The notes beneath the pieces were generated by a model, which was not told where the DNA came from, ran no database searches, and saw only the letters and a program-made list of their open reading frames with translations. Of a stretch of DNA of 64,000 bases, positions 44,699-54,094 are shown piece by piece. This stretch comes from Colwellia sp042091395. Lineage in GTDB: Bacteria; Pseudomonadota; Gammaproteobacteria; Enterobacterales; Alteromonadaceae. The stretch is taken from NCBI GenBank assembly GCA_042091395.1, contig JBELHN010000020.1, forward strand, positions 1 through 64,000. The letters are read 5' to 3'. Made by a program: the position numbers and the translations under genes. The number at the start of each line of letters is the position of its first letter. The stretch's first letter is position 1.

Positions 44699-45331
44699 AT
44701 GTCAAAAGGAAAATTTATTGTCATTGAGGGTATGGAAGGTGCAGGAAAGTCCTCTGCAATTGCTGTTGTCGAGAGTATCCTGCAAAAACATAATATTAAT
44801 TTTATTAACACGCGCGAACCGGGCGGGACTCCGTTGGCTGAGTCTTTACGTAATATTGTTAAATCATCAGATCATAACGAAACTCTGACAGAAGAAACTG
44901 AATTATTTTTGATGTATGCTAGTCGCAGTCAATTACTGGCTAATAAGATTATACCTGCAATAACCCAAGGAGTCTGGGTATTGGCTGATCGTCACAATAT
45001 GAGTTCTCTTGCTTATCAAGGTGGCGGCCGACAATTTTGTGAAATGACAATGAAAACAATTAGTGACATAACGTTAAAAGGTTTTAAGCCTGATATTACC
45101 CTTTACCTCGATGTAGAACCCAAAATAGGTTTGGCAAGAGCAAAAGCCAGAGGTCAGTTAGATAGAATAGAGTTAGAAAAAATAGATTTTTTTCAACGCG
45201 TTCACAACCAATATAAAAAAATAGCAGACTCAGATAATAGCGTTATTACAATCAATGCAGCTAATAATATAACGGAAGTACATAGTGATATAAGTAATGT
45301 TATTGAACAATTTATAACTCAACAAGTTTAA
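44699..45331 (+). CDS. tmk: Thymidylate kinase
   Basis: Tmk phosphorylates dTMP to dTDP. The 210 residues (E. coli 213) show the P-loop EGMEGAGKSS (9-18), the substrate motif NTREPGGTPLAE (about 37-48), the DR motif in VLADRHNMSSLAYQGG (about 93-108) and a lid region ARAKARGQLDRIE (about 143-155). It sits between mltG and holB with 13 bases to holB. ATG 44699 is used. Confidence 0.96.
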   Translation: MSKGKFIVIEGMEGAGKSSAIAVVESILQKHNINFINTREPGGTPLAESLRNIVKSSDHNETLTEETELFLMYASRSQLLANKIIPAITQGVWVLADRHNMSSLAYQGGGRQFCEMTMKTISDITLKGFKPDITLYLDVEPKIGLARAKARGQLDRIELEKIDFFQRVHNQYKKIADSDNSVITINAANNITEVHSDISNVIEQFITQQV

Positions 45332-45343
45332 GTAATCGACCTT

Positions 45344-46330
45344 ATGTTAATAACATGTCGCGACAAACAGTTACAATTGAGTCATCAATACCTGCAAGGT
45401 AAGTTACCCCACGCAGTGTTAATTAGTGGTGTAACAGGTTCAGGTCAGACAGCTTTATCGTCTTGGTTAATTCATTTATTGATCTGTCAATCACCAGTCA
45501 AATCAAGTATTGGCTCTTCTGAGCCAGTTATACTTGGAGCATGTGGCCGATGTAAAACATGCTTACTTCATAAAAGCGGTACCTACCCTGATCACATGGC
45601 ACTTAATGATGATGCTAGAACACTTGGTGTTGATGATATTAGAGCCGGTAATCATTTTTTAGAAAAAACAGCTCAACTTGGCGGTATTAAATCTATTTTT
45701 ATTCCTGATGCCGAAAGGTTAACAACTGCGGCAGCGAATGCTTTACTAAAAACACTAGAAGAACCGAGTAAAAATAGTTTTATTGTTTTATCAACCAATG
45801 ATTTAGACAAGCTATTACCAACCATGATAAGTCGATGTGCTGTTTTTAACTTAAAAACTATTGTCGATATTTCCTTGTTAAATGATCTTGATTCAGTTTC
45901 AATACAGTCCAAACTAATGTCTGTTAACCTTGATAGCAGACCAAGTTATGATAACTTTGTCAACGTATCGCAGCTATCAGAATTAACTGATGAAGAGGCC
46001 TTTTCTACGTTCAAAATCTTTCATGATCATTATCTAGGCTTCCTCAATAATGAGTGTTCAGAGCATGAAATGTTGAAGCAACTGTTAACTAATGAACATA
46101 GTTTTCGTTGGTTAGAACAAATAACCTGTAATATGTCACGAAAATACTATTTCAATAATGATAAAACTATCACAATATTGAATGATTTATCCGAATTAGC
46201 ATTAGTAAGCATTTATCAAACTATTATCGATAGTAATAAACTGTTAAAATCTCATGTTCAAACGAACCGACAGTTTGTTGCAGAAAAATTAGTAATGGCT
46301 ATAAGCAATATTATTAGGCCACTGTTTTAG
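45344..46330 (+). CDS. holB: DNA polymerase III delta' subunit
   Basis: Delta' is part of the clamp loader that places the sliding clamp on DNA. The 328 residues (E. coli 334) have a degenerate P-loop (SGVTGSGQTALSS, about 28-40), a zinc-binding region with CGRCKTCLLHKSGTYPDH (about 67-84) and the segment NALLKTLEEPSKNSFIVLSTN (about 132-152) followed by ISRC. The missing Lys in the P-loop (GSGQT) fits the non-ATPase role of delta'. It lies 13 bases after tmk. Confidence 0.94.
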   Translation: MLITCRDKQLQLSHQYLQGKLPHAVLISGVTGSGQTALSSWLIHLLICQSPVKSSIGSSEPVILGACGRCKTCLLHKSGTYPDHMALNDDARTLGVDDIRAGNHFLEKTAQLGGIKSIFIPDAERLTTAAANALLKTLEEPSKNSFIVLSTNDLDKLLPTMISRCAVFNLKTIVDISLLNDLDSVSIQSKLMSVNLDSRPSYDNFVNVSQLSELTDEEAFSTFKIFHDHYLGFLNNECSEHEMLKQLLTNEHSFRWLEQITCNMSRKYYFNNDKTITILNDLSELALVSIYQTIIDSNKLLKSHVQTNRQFVAEKLVMAISNIIRPLF

Positions 46331-46339
46331 GAGAATACC

Positions 46340-46666
46340 TTGGTTCCACTTAATGTAGAGTTTTATACAGAACGTGACTTATATTTAGCTTACATGCCAT
46401 TTCTTAAAGAGGGTGGAGTGTTCGTTAGAACCCCAAGACAATACGATTTAGGTGATGTGGTCGAGTTACAGATTTTACTGCCAGATGCGTTAGAGGAATC
46501 TACTGTACAAGGTGAAGTATCATGGTTAACACCATCTGGTGCTCAAAATGGCACACCGCCTGGGGTAGGTGTTTCTTTCATAAAAGACCCTGAGAAAGTT
46601 CGTCATCAAATAGAGCAAATCATAGCCCGACATTTAAATTCATCTGAGCCCACGCTGACAATGTAG
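46340..46666 (+). CDS. PilZ domain protein
   Basis: This 108-residue protein is the PilZ gene typically found between holB and the TatD-type nuclease gene in gammaproteobacteria. It is related to Pseudomonas PilZ, a type IV pilus factor. GGVFVRTPRQYDLGDVVELQILLPDALEESTVQGEVSWLTP fits the PilZ beta-barrel, but the RxxxR motif for cyclic di-GMP is not seen, as in the PilZ type that does not bind it. The start is TTG 46340 with AGGAG 6 bases upstream. Confidence 0.88.
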   Translation: MVPLNVEFYTERDLYLAYMPFLKEGGVFVRTPRQYDLGDVVELQILLPDALEESTVQGEVSWLTPSGAQNGTPPGVGVSFIKDPEKVRHQIEQIIARHLNSSEPTLTM

Positions 46667-46738
46667 ATGGAGCCTTTAGTCGTTAGGCTAAATATTTACA
46701 TCTGAAACATTAATAGTTTAAAATTCCAGGAGTAACTG

Positions 46739-47506
46739 TTGTTTATTGATTCTCATTGCCATTTAGATCGGTTAGATTTAGCCTTATATGATAACAACCT
46801 CGACAACGTTATTAATGCAGCGAAACAAGCAAAAGTTAATAAATTACTTTGTGTTAGTGTCACTCTGGCTGACTTCCCTGGTATGGTAAAAAAAACAGCG
46901 AATTACCCAGATGTTTTTCTGACTTGCGGTGCTCACCCATTGAACCAAGAAGATGCAATAGAAACAGAAAAGCTCTTAGCATTAAGTCAGAATGAAAGGG
47001 TAATTGCCATTGGTGAAACGGGATTGGATTATCATTATGCTCCTGAAACGAAGGCGCTTCAATTAGATTCCTTTAAAAAACACATTCACGTTGCTAAAGC
47101 TTTAAACAAACCCTTAATTATTCATACCCGTGAAGCTCAAGAAGACACTTTATCTATATTACGCAGTGAAGATGCAAAGCAAGTTGGAGGGATCCTGCAT
47201 TGCTTTACTGAGAGTTGGGGTATGGCTGAACAAGCAATTGAATTAGGCTTTTACATTTCATTTTCAGGCATAGTTACGTTTAAAAATGCAACAGCACTTC
47301 GTGAAGTTGCCGCTTTAGTTCCTGACGATAAGTTCCTGATTGAAACTGATTCACCTTATTTAGCTCCTGTTCCTCACCGAGGAAAAGAAAACCAACCTGC
47401 TTACGTTACTGAAGTAGCAAAACACCTTGCTAGTATTCGTGGTCAATCGCTAGAGGATATTGCAAGACTATCCACGGATAATTTTAATAAACTTTTTAAG
47501 TTGTAG
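46739..47506 (+). CDS. ycfH: TatD-family metal-dependent hydrolase YcfH
   Basis: A TatD-family hydrolase or DNase, closest to E. coli YcfH. The 255 residues begin with DSHCHLD (4-10), the metal-binding motif, then AIGETGLDYHY (about 90-100), IIHTREAQ (about 128-135), LHCFTESW (about 153-160) and ETDSPYLAPVPHRGKENQP (about 202-220). The start is TTG 46739 with CAGGAG upstream. It closes the long rightward gene cluster. Confidence 0.93.
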   Translation: MFIDSHCHLDRLDLALYDNNLDNVINAAKQAKVNKLLCVSVTLADFPGMVKKTANYPDVFLTCGAHPLNQEDAIETEKLLALSQNERVIAIGETGLDYHYAPETKALQLDSFKKHIHVAKALNKPLIIHTREAQEDTLSILRSEDAKQVGGILHCFTESWGMAEQAIELGFYISFSGIVTFKNATALREVAALVPDDKFLIETDSPYLAPVPHRGKENQPAYVTEVAKHLASIRGQSLEDIARLSTDNFNKLFKL

Positions 47507-47538
47507 TTACTCTATTTAGAGTCATTTTTTATATATTC

Positions 47539-47568
47539 AAAAAAAAAGCCCAAACACATGTTTGGGCT
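47539..47568 (-). terminator. Intrinsic terminator for leftward transcription
   Basis: AGCCCAAACA (47547-47556) and TGTTTGGGCT (47559-47568) pair fully. The A tract at 47539-47546 is a T tract when read leftward, so it should end the message from tesA. The rightward side has only a GAAAATT stretch, making it weak for ycfH. The rest of the 47507-47861 gap shows no gene. Confidence 0.75.
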
Positions 47569-47861
47569 GAAAATTGACTCAAGGGGTTAGAGCCGGACGC
47601 TTTTAAAAAGAAAATTAAACAACAATGTAAAAGTTACTTAACTATAGTGTAAGTTTGTTATTTTGCTAATTTTATTCTCAATGTATTAATATAGTAGTAA
47701 TCATTTAGGGTAACTCTAGTAAATAAAGGTAGCTTATTCATTAGTTAAATAGAGATTTTTCATGTGAGTAAATTAGTTTTTAAAGCTCAACGATGATTGT
47801 GTCTATTTGATTAAACTAAACGTTAAAGCAATAATGGTAGCTTTTACCCTCATTTTTATGT

Positions 47862-48482
47862 TTAAAACTTTAGCCATTTATTGATTTCATTAAACATAAA
47901 GTCACGAATAATTGGCTGAGCTTTTTCATTAGGATGTAAATTATCAGTAAGCATTAAATTTGGTTTTACAGCGATTTCAAGCATAAAATAAGGCATTAAG
48001 TAAGCGTTAGTTTTTGCCGTTACCTTGCTGTAGCTTTCAGTAAACATTTTTCGATATCGCTCACCTAGGTTGGGTGGAATTTGAATTTGCATTAATGCGA
48101 CTTTAGCACCATGCTGTTGACTTTTAGTGACTAGTTGCATAAGGTGATTTTGCAATACTTTGATGGGAAACCCTCGGATCCCATCATTACCACCTAACTC
48201 TATTAGAACGTGGCTAGGCTGGTGCGACTCTAACCAAGCGTCGATTTTAAGCAGGGCGTTGTCAGTAGTTTGTCCACTAATGGCAGTATTTATAATAGTA
48301 ATTGTCCGATTTTCATCCTTATATTTATTTTGTAACAAATGAACCCAATCTTGATCTTGCTCTAAACCATAACCAGCGCTTAAGCTATCGCCAATAAGTA
48401 AAATTTTCTCATTAGCAATACTCAGTGCAGAGAAACTTGTAAAAGTTAATATTATTATAATTTTCAGGAAATATTGTGCCAT
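47862..48482 (-). CDS. tesA: Arylesterase / acyl-CoA thioesterase I TesA
   Basis: TesA is a periplasmic SGNH-family esterase that can act on thioesters, lysophospholipids and aryl esters. The 206 residues have a signal peptide (about 1-23), then GDSLSAGYGL (about 31-40) with the nucleophile Ser, VLIELGGNDGIRG (about 92-104) and DNLHPNEKAQ near the end (about 184-193) with the catalytic Asp and His. Its ATG (48482-48480) and the ATG of the divergent ybbA overlap in one CATG. Confidence 0.93.
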   Translation of the reverse strand: MAQYFLKIIIILTFTSFSALSIANEKILLIGDSLSAGYGLEQDQDWVHLLQNKYKDENRTITIINTAISGQTTDNALLKIDAWLESHQPSHVLIELGGNDGIRGFPIKVLQNHLMQLVTKSQQHGAKVALMQIQIPPNLGERYRKMFTESYSKVTAKTNAYLMPYFMLEIAVKPNLMLTDNLHPNEKAQPIIRDFMFNEINKWLKF

Positions 48483-49194
48483 GTCAGTTCATTCTCAATT
48501 AAATGTCATTCAAGTATCAGGACTTACCAAGCAAGTAAGTACCTTTGAAGGTGATCTCACTATCCTTAGCGATATTAACTTTTCTGTCAAGTCTGGCGAC
48601 TCTATTGCAATTGTTGGTGCATCAGGATCAGGTAAGTCAACTTTACTAAGTCTTCTTGCAGGCCTTGATGTTGCCTCTAAAGGTGATGTAATACTTGATG
48701 GTCAATCACTCAATGTATTAGATGAGGAGGCTAGGGCAAAAGTTAGAGCAGAAAAGATAGGGTTTGTTTTTCAGTCTTTTATGTTGGTTCAAAGTTTAAC
48801 TGCACTCGAAAATGTGATGCTCCCGGCGGAATTAGCGGGTGATAAATATGCGAAAGAACAAGCGATAACCTTACTAGATAAAGTTGGTTTATCACATCGT
48901 TTAGCCCACTACCCATCGCAATTATCAGGAGGTGAGCAGCAGCGAGTTGCTATAGCACGTGCTTTTATTGGTGCTCCAAAGATTCTCTTTGCAGATGAGC
49001 CCTCTGCTAATTTGGATACACAAAATGGTCATTTAATAGAAACTCTTCTTTTCGATTTAAACCAACAAAATGGAACTACTTTAGTGCTGGTGACCCATGA
49101 TGAGCAACTAGCAAAAAAATGTAATCGTATTATTCATATCGAGGGTGGTCAACTTGAAAAGATCAGTCAAGGGGTAATCGAAAATGTGGGTTAA
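48481..49194 (+). CDS. ybbA: ABC transporter ATP-binding protein YbbA
   Basis: This 237-residue ATPase is of the LolD/MacB type. It has Walker A GASGSGKST (about 42-50), the signature LSGGEQQRVAIARA (about 147-160) and Walker B ILFADEPS (about 168-175). It is the partner of the permease YbbP, whose gene overlaps by 11 bases. The order tesA/ybbA/ybbP, with divergent tesA, is kept as in E. coli. The transported substrate is not known; a lipid-related role is suspected from tesA linkage. Confidence 0.95.
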   Translation: MSVHSQLNVIQVSGLTKQVSTFEGDLTILSDINFSVKSGDSIAIVGASGSGKSTLLSLLAGLDVASKGDVILDGQSLNVLDEEARAKVRAEKIGFVFQSFMLVQSLTALENVMLPAELAGDKYAKEQAITLLDKVGLSHRLAHYPSQLSGGEQQRVAIARAFIGAPKILFADEPSANLDTQNGHLIETLLFDLNQQNGTTLVLVTHDEQLAKKCNRIIHIEGGQLEKISQGVIENVG

Positions 49195-51685
49195 ATTAGC
49201 GTTTAGGCTATTTCTAAGAGAGTTCAAACGCGGTGAACTTACCATTATTTTTGCTGCTATTGCCTTAGCAGTGCTAACAATATTTAGTTTATCTTCAATT
49301 ACAGAGCGAATTAGCCTTAACATAGAACAAAAAAGCAGTGATTTTATTGCCAGTGATCGTCGTTTATCAAGTAATCATGGTTTTGATGAATCTTTTCTTG
49401 AAAAAGCCAAATCAATTGGTTTGCAAACAGCCGAGATGCTTTATTTTGATTCAATGTTGTTTGCAAATGATGAATTAGTTTTAAGCTCTGTCAAAGCCAC
49501 TACGTCAACTTATCCACTGCGAGGCAAGTTGACCATCAGAGATAGCTTGACTAGCCAAGCTTATGAGGTTGATTCAGGACCTAAGTTAGGTAATATTTGG
49601 TTAAGTGAAGGACTTTTTTACAGCTTAAACGTCAATGTTGGTGACAATATTGAATTAGGTGCAGGTAATTTTGTTATTTCTAAAGTTTTGGTTAAAGAGC
49701 CTGATGCGCCTTTTTTTTCCTTATCAGGTAATAAGAGAGTTTTATTAAGTTACCAAGATGTTCAGAAAACAAAAGCGGTACAACCTGGTAGTAGAGTCTT
49801 TCATCGTTTACTTTTTGCTGGTAAGGAAGCGCAATTAAAAGAGTACTATCAATGGTTAAAACCCCTTCTTAAAAGTAACCAAACATGGCAGGGTATTAAA
49901 GATCGTCAATCACCTTTAGGGAATAATTTGAATCGAGCCGAACGTTTCTTACTGCTGGCCGGACTTTTTGGAATAATGTTAGCCGCAGTGGCCATGGCGG
50001 TTTCTGCAAAACGTTATTGCGAACGGCAATACGATCCTGTTGCCATGATGAAAACCTTAGGTGGAAGCCGTCAAACTATCCGTAATATATTTCTTTTACA
50101 CTTAAGCTTAGTTACTACCATTTCTATACTAGTTGGGCTAGCTATTGGTTATGTTTTACAGAGTGTTGGAGCTACTTACCTTGTTAATTTCATGGGTACT
50201 GCCTTACCTGAAGCAGGAGGCAGACCTTGGGTTTTATCCATATTAATTGGTGTTATTTGTGCGATGATGTTCTCGCTCAAACCCCTACTTGATCTTTTTG
50301 ATATTCCACCGCTTAGAGTGTTGAGGCGTAACCTAGGTGACAGATTAGTAGTCAGTAAGTTACATGTTGGTACATCATTTTTAACCATTTTTTTATTAAT
50401 GTGGATATTTAGTGGTGAAATTACTATCACGCTTATACTGTTCGCTTCGACAATAGTTGTTATTGCAATATTATTTGCATTGTCACGCTTATTATTTGCT
50501 GCTGGAAGAAAACTTGGACTTAGTCCAGGCTCAAGTTGGTCGTTAGCCATAGCAACCTTGCAAAAAAGAGCTAATGCTAATGCTATTCAACTGGTTAGTT
50601 TCGCGTTGGCCATTAAACTCATGTTGTTTTTGTTAGTGCTTAAAAATGACATTATAAGTGATTGGCAAATGCAAGTACCCGAGGGTGCACCTAACATGTT
50701 TATTCTTAATATCAGTGAACGAGAAGTGTCAGCCATTAAACAATTTTTCAGCGACAGAGATATAAATCATGAAGCATTTTATCCAGTATTTAATGGCCGT
50801 GTAGATGCCATTAATGGTGAACCTTTTGCTCGACGAGTTTCAAAACAAGAAGGTGAGGAACAGGAAGAAGGTGCGCGTCAAGGTGTTAATCGAGAACCCA
50901 ATTTAACCTGGTTATCAAACCTTCCTGAAGGTAATGAGATAACAGAAGGGCAATGGTTTAGTGATGGCGATGATATTGAAGTTTCAGTGTTTGAAGGTTG
51001 GCAACGTGTATTGGATTTAAAGTTAGGTGATACGATTACCCTGTTAGTCAATGAACAGCCCATTGATGTTAAAGTAACCAGCTTTAGAAAAGTCGATTGG
51101 GGTTCACTCAAACCTAATTTTGTTATGATTTTAAGCCCTAACATGGCAGGCAAGGTACCTGTAACCTATTTTAGTGCTGCTGAGTTATTAGAAAAACATA
51201 CCAAAGATATGAGCCAATTACTCAAACGTTACCCGACAATTAGTATGATTGATATTAAAACTCAAATTGAGCAAGCTCAATCCATCATTGCTCAAGTATC
51301 TGTTGCTATTGGTTTTGTATTAATTATTGTTTTGGTGAGTGGTGCTTTAGTACTTATTTCACAAGTTCAAGCAAGTTTGGCTGAACGTATGCAGGAGGTT
51401 GTAATTCTTCGCACCTTGGGTGCTAAAGGCAGATTAATTAAGTTGGCAACACTTTACGAGTTTATGTTACTGGGTGCCATTGCGGGAACCGTTGCAGCTA
51501 TTGTAAGCGATATTGCCTTGTTAGTTATCCAACAACAGTTATTTGATGTAGAAGGACGTATGCACCCTTACATTTGGATTCTAGGACCCGTTAGCGGTGC
51601 AATTTTTGTCTCAGCTATCGGCTACCTGATGGTTGCTAACACCATGAGAAAAAATACGCATGGTTTATTAAGAGCACTTGGCTAG
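49184..51685 (+). CDS. ybbP: ABC transporter permease YbbP (FtsX-like)
   Basis: This large permease has 833 residues (E. coli YbbP 804). It has one membrane helix near the N-terminus (about 18-38), a periplasmic domain, and FtsX-like clusters of helices at about 260-450 and 700-820, the MacB/FtsX layout. ALVRQLYSP-like motifs are absent; EVVILRTLGAKGRLIK (about 737-752) is the coupling region with the ATPase. It partners YbbA. The start ATG 49184 overlaps ybbA. The role is unproven. Confidence 0.92.
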   Translation: MWVKLAFRLFLREFKRGELTIIFAAIALAVLTIFSLSSITERISLNIEQKSSDFIASDRRLSSNHGFDESFLEKAKSIGLQTAEMLYFDSMLFANDELVLSSVKATTSTYPLRGKLTIRDSLTSQAYEVDSGPKLGNIWLSEGLFYSLNVNVGDNIELGAGNFVISKVLVKEPDAPFFSLSGNKRVLLSYQDVQKTKAVQPGSRVFHRLLFAGKEAQLKEYYQWLKPLLKSNQTWQGIKDRQSPLGNNLNRAERFLLLAGLFGIMLAAVAMAVSAKRYCERQYDPVAMMKTLGGSRQTIRNIFLLHLSLVTTISILVGLAIGYVLQSVGATYLVNFMGTALPEAGGRPWVLSILIGVICAMMFSLKPLLDLFDIPPLRVLRRNLGDRLVVSKLHVGTSFLTIFLLMWIFSGEITITLILFASTIVVIAILFALSRLLFAAGRKLGLSPGSSWSLAIATLQKRANANAIQLVSFALAIKLMLFLLVLKNDIISDWQMQVPEGAPNMFILNISEREVSAIKQFFSDRDINHEAFYPVFNGRVDAINGEPFARRVSKQEGEEQEEGARQGVNREPNLTWLSNLPEGNEITEGQWFSDGDDIEVSVFEGWQRVLDLKLGDTITLLVNEQPIDVKVTSFRKVDWGSLKPNFVMILSPNMAGKVPVTYFSAAELLEKHTKDMSQLLKRYPTISMIDIKTQIEQAQSIIAQVSVAIGFVLIIVLVSGALVLISQVQASLAERMQEVVILRTLGAKGRLIKLATLYEFMLLGAIAGTVAAIVSDIALLVIQQQLFDVEGRMHPYIWILGPVSGAIFVSAIGYLMVANTMRKNTHGLLRALG

Positions 51686-52080
51686 CAGTTTTTGAGTATC
51701 CTGTAAGTTAAATTGAATTTCACTGTGCGAGATAATTAACTGGCATCGTAACTCCTTTAACTTATAGGTTAAGTATTTTTTTGATTAAAGCCATCAACGT
51801 TAATAATATATTGGTGGTTTTTCAACCTACTGGTCTGTTTACTATTCATAGTAAAAGTTGTTTCTTGCCTTGATCGGTTATCGAATATTTTTGCCTCCAT
51901 CCATAGAAGTTACTTAACCCTTACAAAAGAAAGCTAATAGGTTTCATGCTCTAGTTAACTCTTAATATTTAAGTTATATTGCCAAGTAGTTTTAATTGAA
52001 TATAACACTGGGCTGTTTAGGTTATCGCATTATCTTGACATCTCAATCTTCACAACAGGGTTTTAAAGGAATATGCACAC
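51686..52080. other. Non-coding stretch after ybbP
   Basis: About 400 AT-rich bases lie between ybbP and the AI-2E family gene. I see no gene, clear terminator or operator. A short open frame starting near 51996 runs into the transporter in another frame and looks like chance. Confidence 0.4.
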
Positions 52081-53157
52081 GTGAATACATCTCAACAAGC
52101 AACACCATATTTTGTCGCTGCGGCATCTGTCATTATTATCATTGCTGGTTTGAAAGTCGCTGCCCCGTTAATTGCACAATTTCTTATGGCTCTTTTTATC
52201 GCAGTGGTATGTATGCCGTCTATTCGTTGGATGGAAAATCATAAAACACCGCGCTCTCTTGCTATCCTCGTCGTTCTCCTAATTATGTTGCTGCTGGTTT
52301 ATGGGGTTTTTGCGTTAGTAGGCGACTCTATTAACGCCTTTAACGCCAATAAAGATTTATATATTGAACAACTAGATCATCGTATTTCTGCAACGACTGA
52401 CTGGGTTGCTGCACAAGGTGTTCCTATTGAAAGTGTTAGCATTGCTACGGCTTTAGAAAAAGCCGATATCATGTCATTAGTAACTCGAGTCGTTGGCGGT
52501 GTAGGTGTAATATTTGGAGACTTTTTTGTAATTTTTTTAACGGTTATCTTTATTCTTGCCGAGACCACAAGTTTTCCAACTAAATTTGCCAAAGCCTTTT
52601 CGAATGCTCAAGATAAGATGGTTCATGTCAACGATGTACTCATTAAAATTAGGCATTACTTAGCAATAAAAGCAGCTACCAGTGTGTTGACAGGGGTTCT
52701 AGTGGCAATATCTTTGTTTGTTATAGGGGTAGATTATCCCTTTTTGTGGGGGATGTTAGCGTTTTTATTAAATTTTATTCCGACAATTGGCTCTCTCATT
52801 GCTGCTATTCCTGCTGTCATCTTAGCGTTAATACAAATAGGCCCGGTAGGCGTTTTATGGACAGCTATAAGTTATTTTGCAATTAATAATATTGTAGGTA
52901 ATTATTTGGAACCTAAATTAATGGGTAAAATGTTAGGTTTATCGGCTTTCGTAGTGTTTTTATCATTAATTTTTTGGGGCTATATTTTTGGTTCTGTGGG
53001 GATGTTTTTGTCTGTACCACTGACGATGACCATTAAAATTGTGTTAGACACCCATGAGAAAACCCGTTGGTTGGGAGTATTACTTGGCCCTGAAGATGAA
53101 GCGGCTGAAGAGGTTAATGATGTTGGCAGGGATTCAGTTGCAGATATCAATCCCTAG
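52081..53157 (+). CDS. AI-2E family transporter (TqsA-like)
   Basis: This 358-residue integral membrane protein has about eight helices and belongs to the AI-2E (PerM) family. It is closest to TqsA, an exporter of quorum-sensing signal AI-2 in E. coli. The C-terminal half (FLLNFIPTIGSLIAAIPAV, GNYLEPKLMGKMLGLSAFVVFLSLIFWG) is the family core. Other members act as sodium/proton antiporters or have unknown cargo, so transport of AI-2 here is only possible. The start is GTG 52081, following AAGGA at some distance. No luxS is in the window. Confidence 0.88.
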   Translation: MNTSQQATPYFVAAASVIIIIAGLKVAAPLIAQFLMALFIAVVCMPSIRWMENHKTPRSLAILVVLLIMLLLVYGVFALVGDSINAFNANKDLYIEQLDHRISATTDWVAAQGVPIESVSIATALEKADIMSLVTRVVGGVGVIFGDFFVIFLTVIFILAETTSFPTKFAKAFSNAQDKMVHVNDVLIKIRHYLAIKAATSVLTGVLVAISLFVIGVDYPFLWGMLAFLLNFIPTIGSLIAAIPAVILALIQIGPVGVLWTAISYFAINNIVGNYLEPKLMGKMLGLSAFVVFLSLIFWGYIFGSVGMFLSVPLTMTIKIVLDTHEKTRWLGVLLGPEDEAAEEVNDVGRDSVADINP

Positions 53158-53195
53158 TCTTGATTGTAAAAATGTTGATAGGTTAAACAATCAGC

Positions 53196-53651
53196 TTATT
53201 GAGAGTCTGCAACTTCTGTCTTGATATTTGTTAACAAACTCACTCTGTTTTTACTTAAGGTTACATAACAAGACTTATACGCTACATCAGCACCTAAATC
53301 TGGTGATATATTTAAATATTGCCATCGACAGGTGTTTTCCCGGTAAGTAATAAAGCTATTTTGAGAACGCTTAAACATTTTCAATGCTGAATACCGACCA
53401 TTGACTTGTGACTTTTCCTCTAGATTAAATTGATGTAAATTCACCCAAATCTGCAACTCTCTGTCGACCTGATTAATCACTTTATCAAGACAGCGAGAGA
53501 TTAATTCGTTGTCCGTTTCTTTAATCATGTTTTTGTAACACTCTGCAACGCTATTTGTAATAGCTTCATTTGAAGTATAAGCCGCAGTGAATCCACTGGC
53601 AAAAAGTAAGGCAATGGCAAGGCTTGAGGAGTATGCAGTAATTAATTTCAT
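53196..53651 (-). CDS. LprI-like (DUF1311) secreted protein
   Basis: This 151-residue protein has a probable signal peptide (about 1-23, MKLITAYSSSLAIALLFASGFTAAY). The mature part has a pattern of Cys residues (AECYKNM, SRCLDKV, NTCRWQYLN, KSCYVTL) and RGLQ-like charged spacing typical of the DUF1311/LprI family. Mycobacterial LprI inhibits lysozyme, which is the basis for the family name; inhibitor activity here is not shown. I chose ATG 53651 since the longer TTG frame precedes the signal peptide. It lies downstream of yciI on the same strand. Confidence 0.65.
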   Translation of the reverse strand: MKLITAYSSSLAIALLFASGFTAAYTSNEAITNSVAECYKNMIKETDNELISRCLDKVINQVDRELQIWVNLHQFNLEEKSQVNGRYSALKMFKRSQNSFITYRENTCRWQYLNISPDLGADVAYKSCYVTLSKNRVSLLTNIKTEVADSQ

Positions 53652-53748
53652 AGGTTGAGAATTTTTTAGTAAAGTAGGCTTAGGTTTTGATGTCAATAAA
53701 AAGTTTATCTTTTATGTGAATGTTCCAGCTGAAAAACTTCGATGATAA

Positions 53749-54051
53749 TTACACGGGTAAAACCTTCTTATAAGGTTTTACAGTAATTTTTTTGTAGACA
53801 CCGGCTTTAATATAAGGATCTTTGTCTGCCCATGATTGCGCATCTTCAAGGCTTTCAAATTCAGCGACAATGAGAGAGCCTGTGAAACCAGCCTCCCCAG
53901 GTTCTTCACAGTCTATAGCTGGACAGGGGCCTGCGAGTAATAACCTACCCTGTGTTTGTAGTGTTTTTAATCGTGCAATATGTTGCTCTCTTACCGATAA
54001 TCGCGACGCTAACGAGTTGTCACTATCTTCGCCATAAATCATATAAAACAT
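53749..54051 (-). CDS. yciI: YciI family protein
   Basis: This 100-residue protein is close to E. coli YciI, a small ferredoxin-like dimer of unknown function with some conserved His/Asp residues. It contains RLSVREQHIARLKTLQTQGRLLLAGPCPAID and AGFTGSLIVAEFESLEDAQSWADKDPYIKAGVYKKITVKPYKKV, both family hallmarks. It lies 43 bases after yciB on the same strand, as often seen. Confidence 0.95.
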   Translation of the reverse strand: MFYMIYGEDSDNSLASRLSVREQHIARLKTLQTQGRLLLAGPCPAIDCEEPGEAGFTGSLIVAEFESLEDAQSWADKDPYIKAGVYKKITVKPYKKVLPV

Positions 54052-54094
54052 TAATTATCCTTTTTAAAATCCAGTTAAAATATTGGTAATTTGT

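Noticed and set aside
51996..52244. Short gene overlapping the start of the AI-2E family transporter
   Set aside because: It overlaps a clear transporter gene in another frame, and its product is not protein-like.
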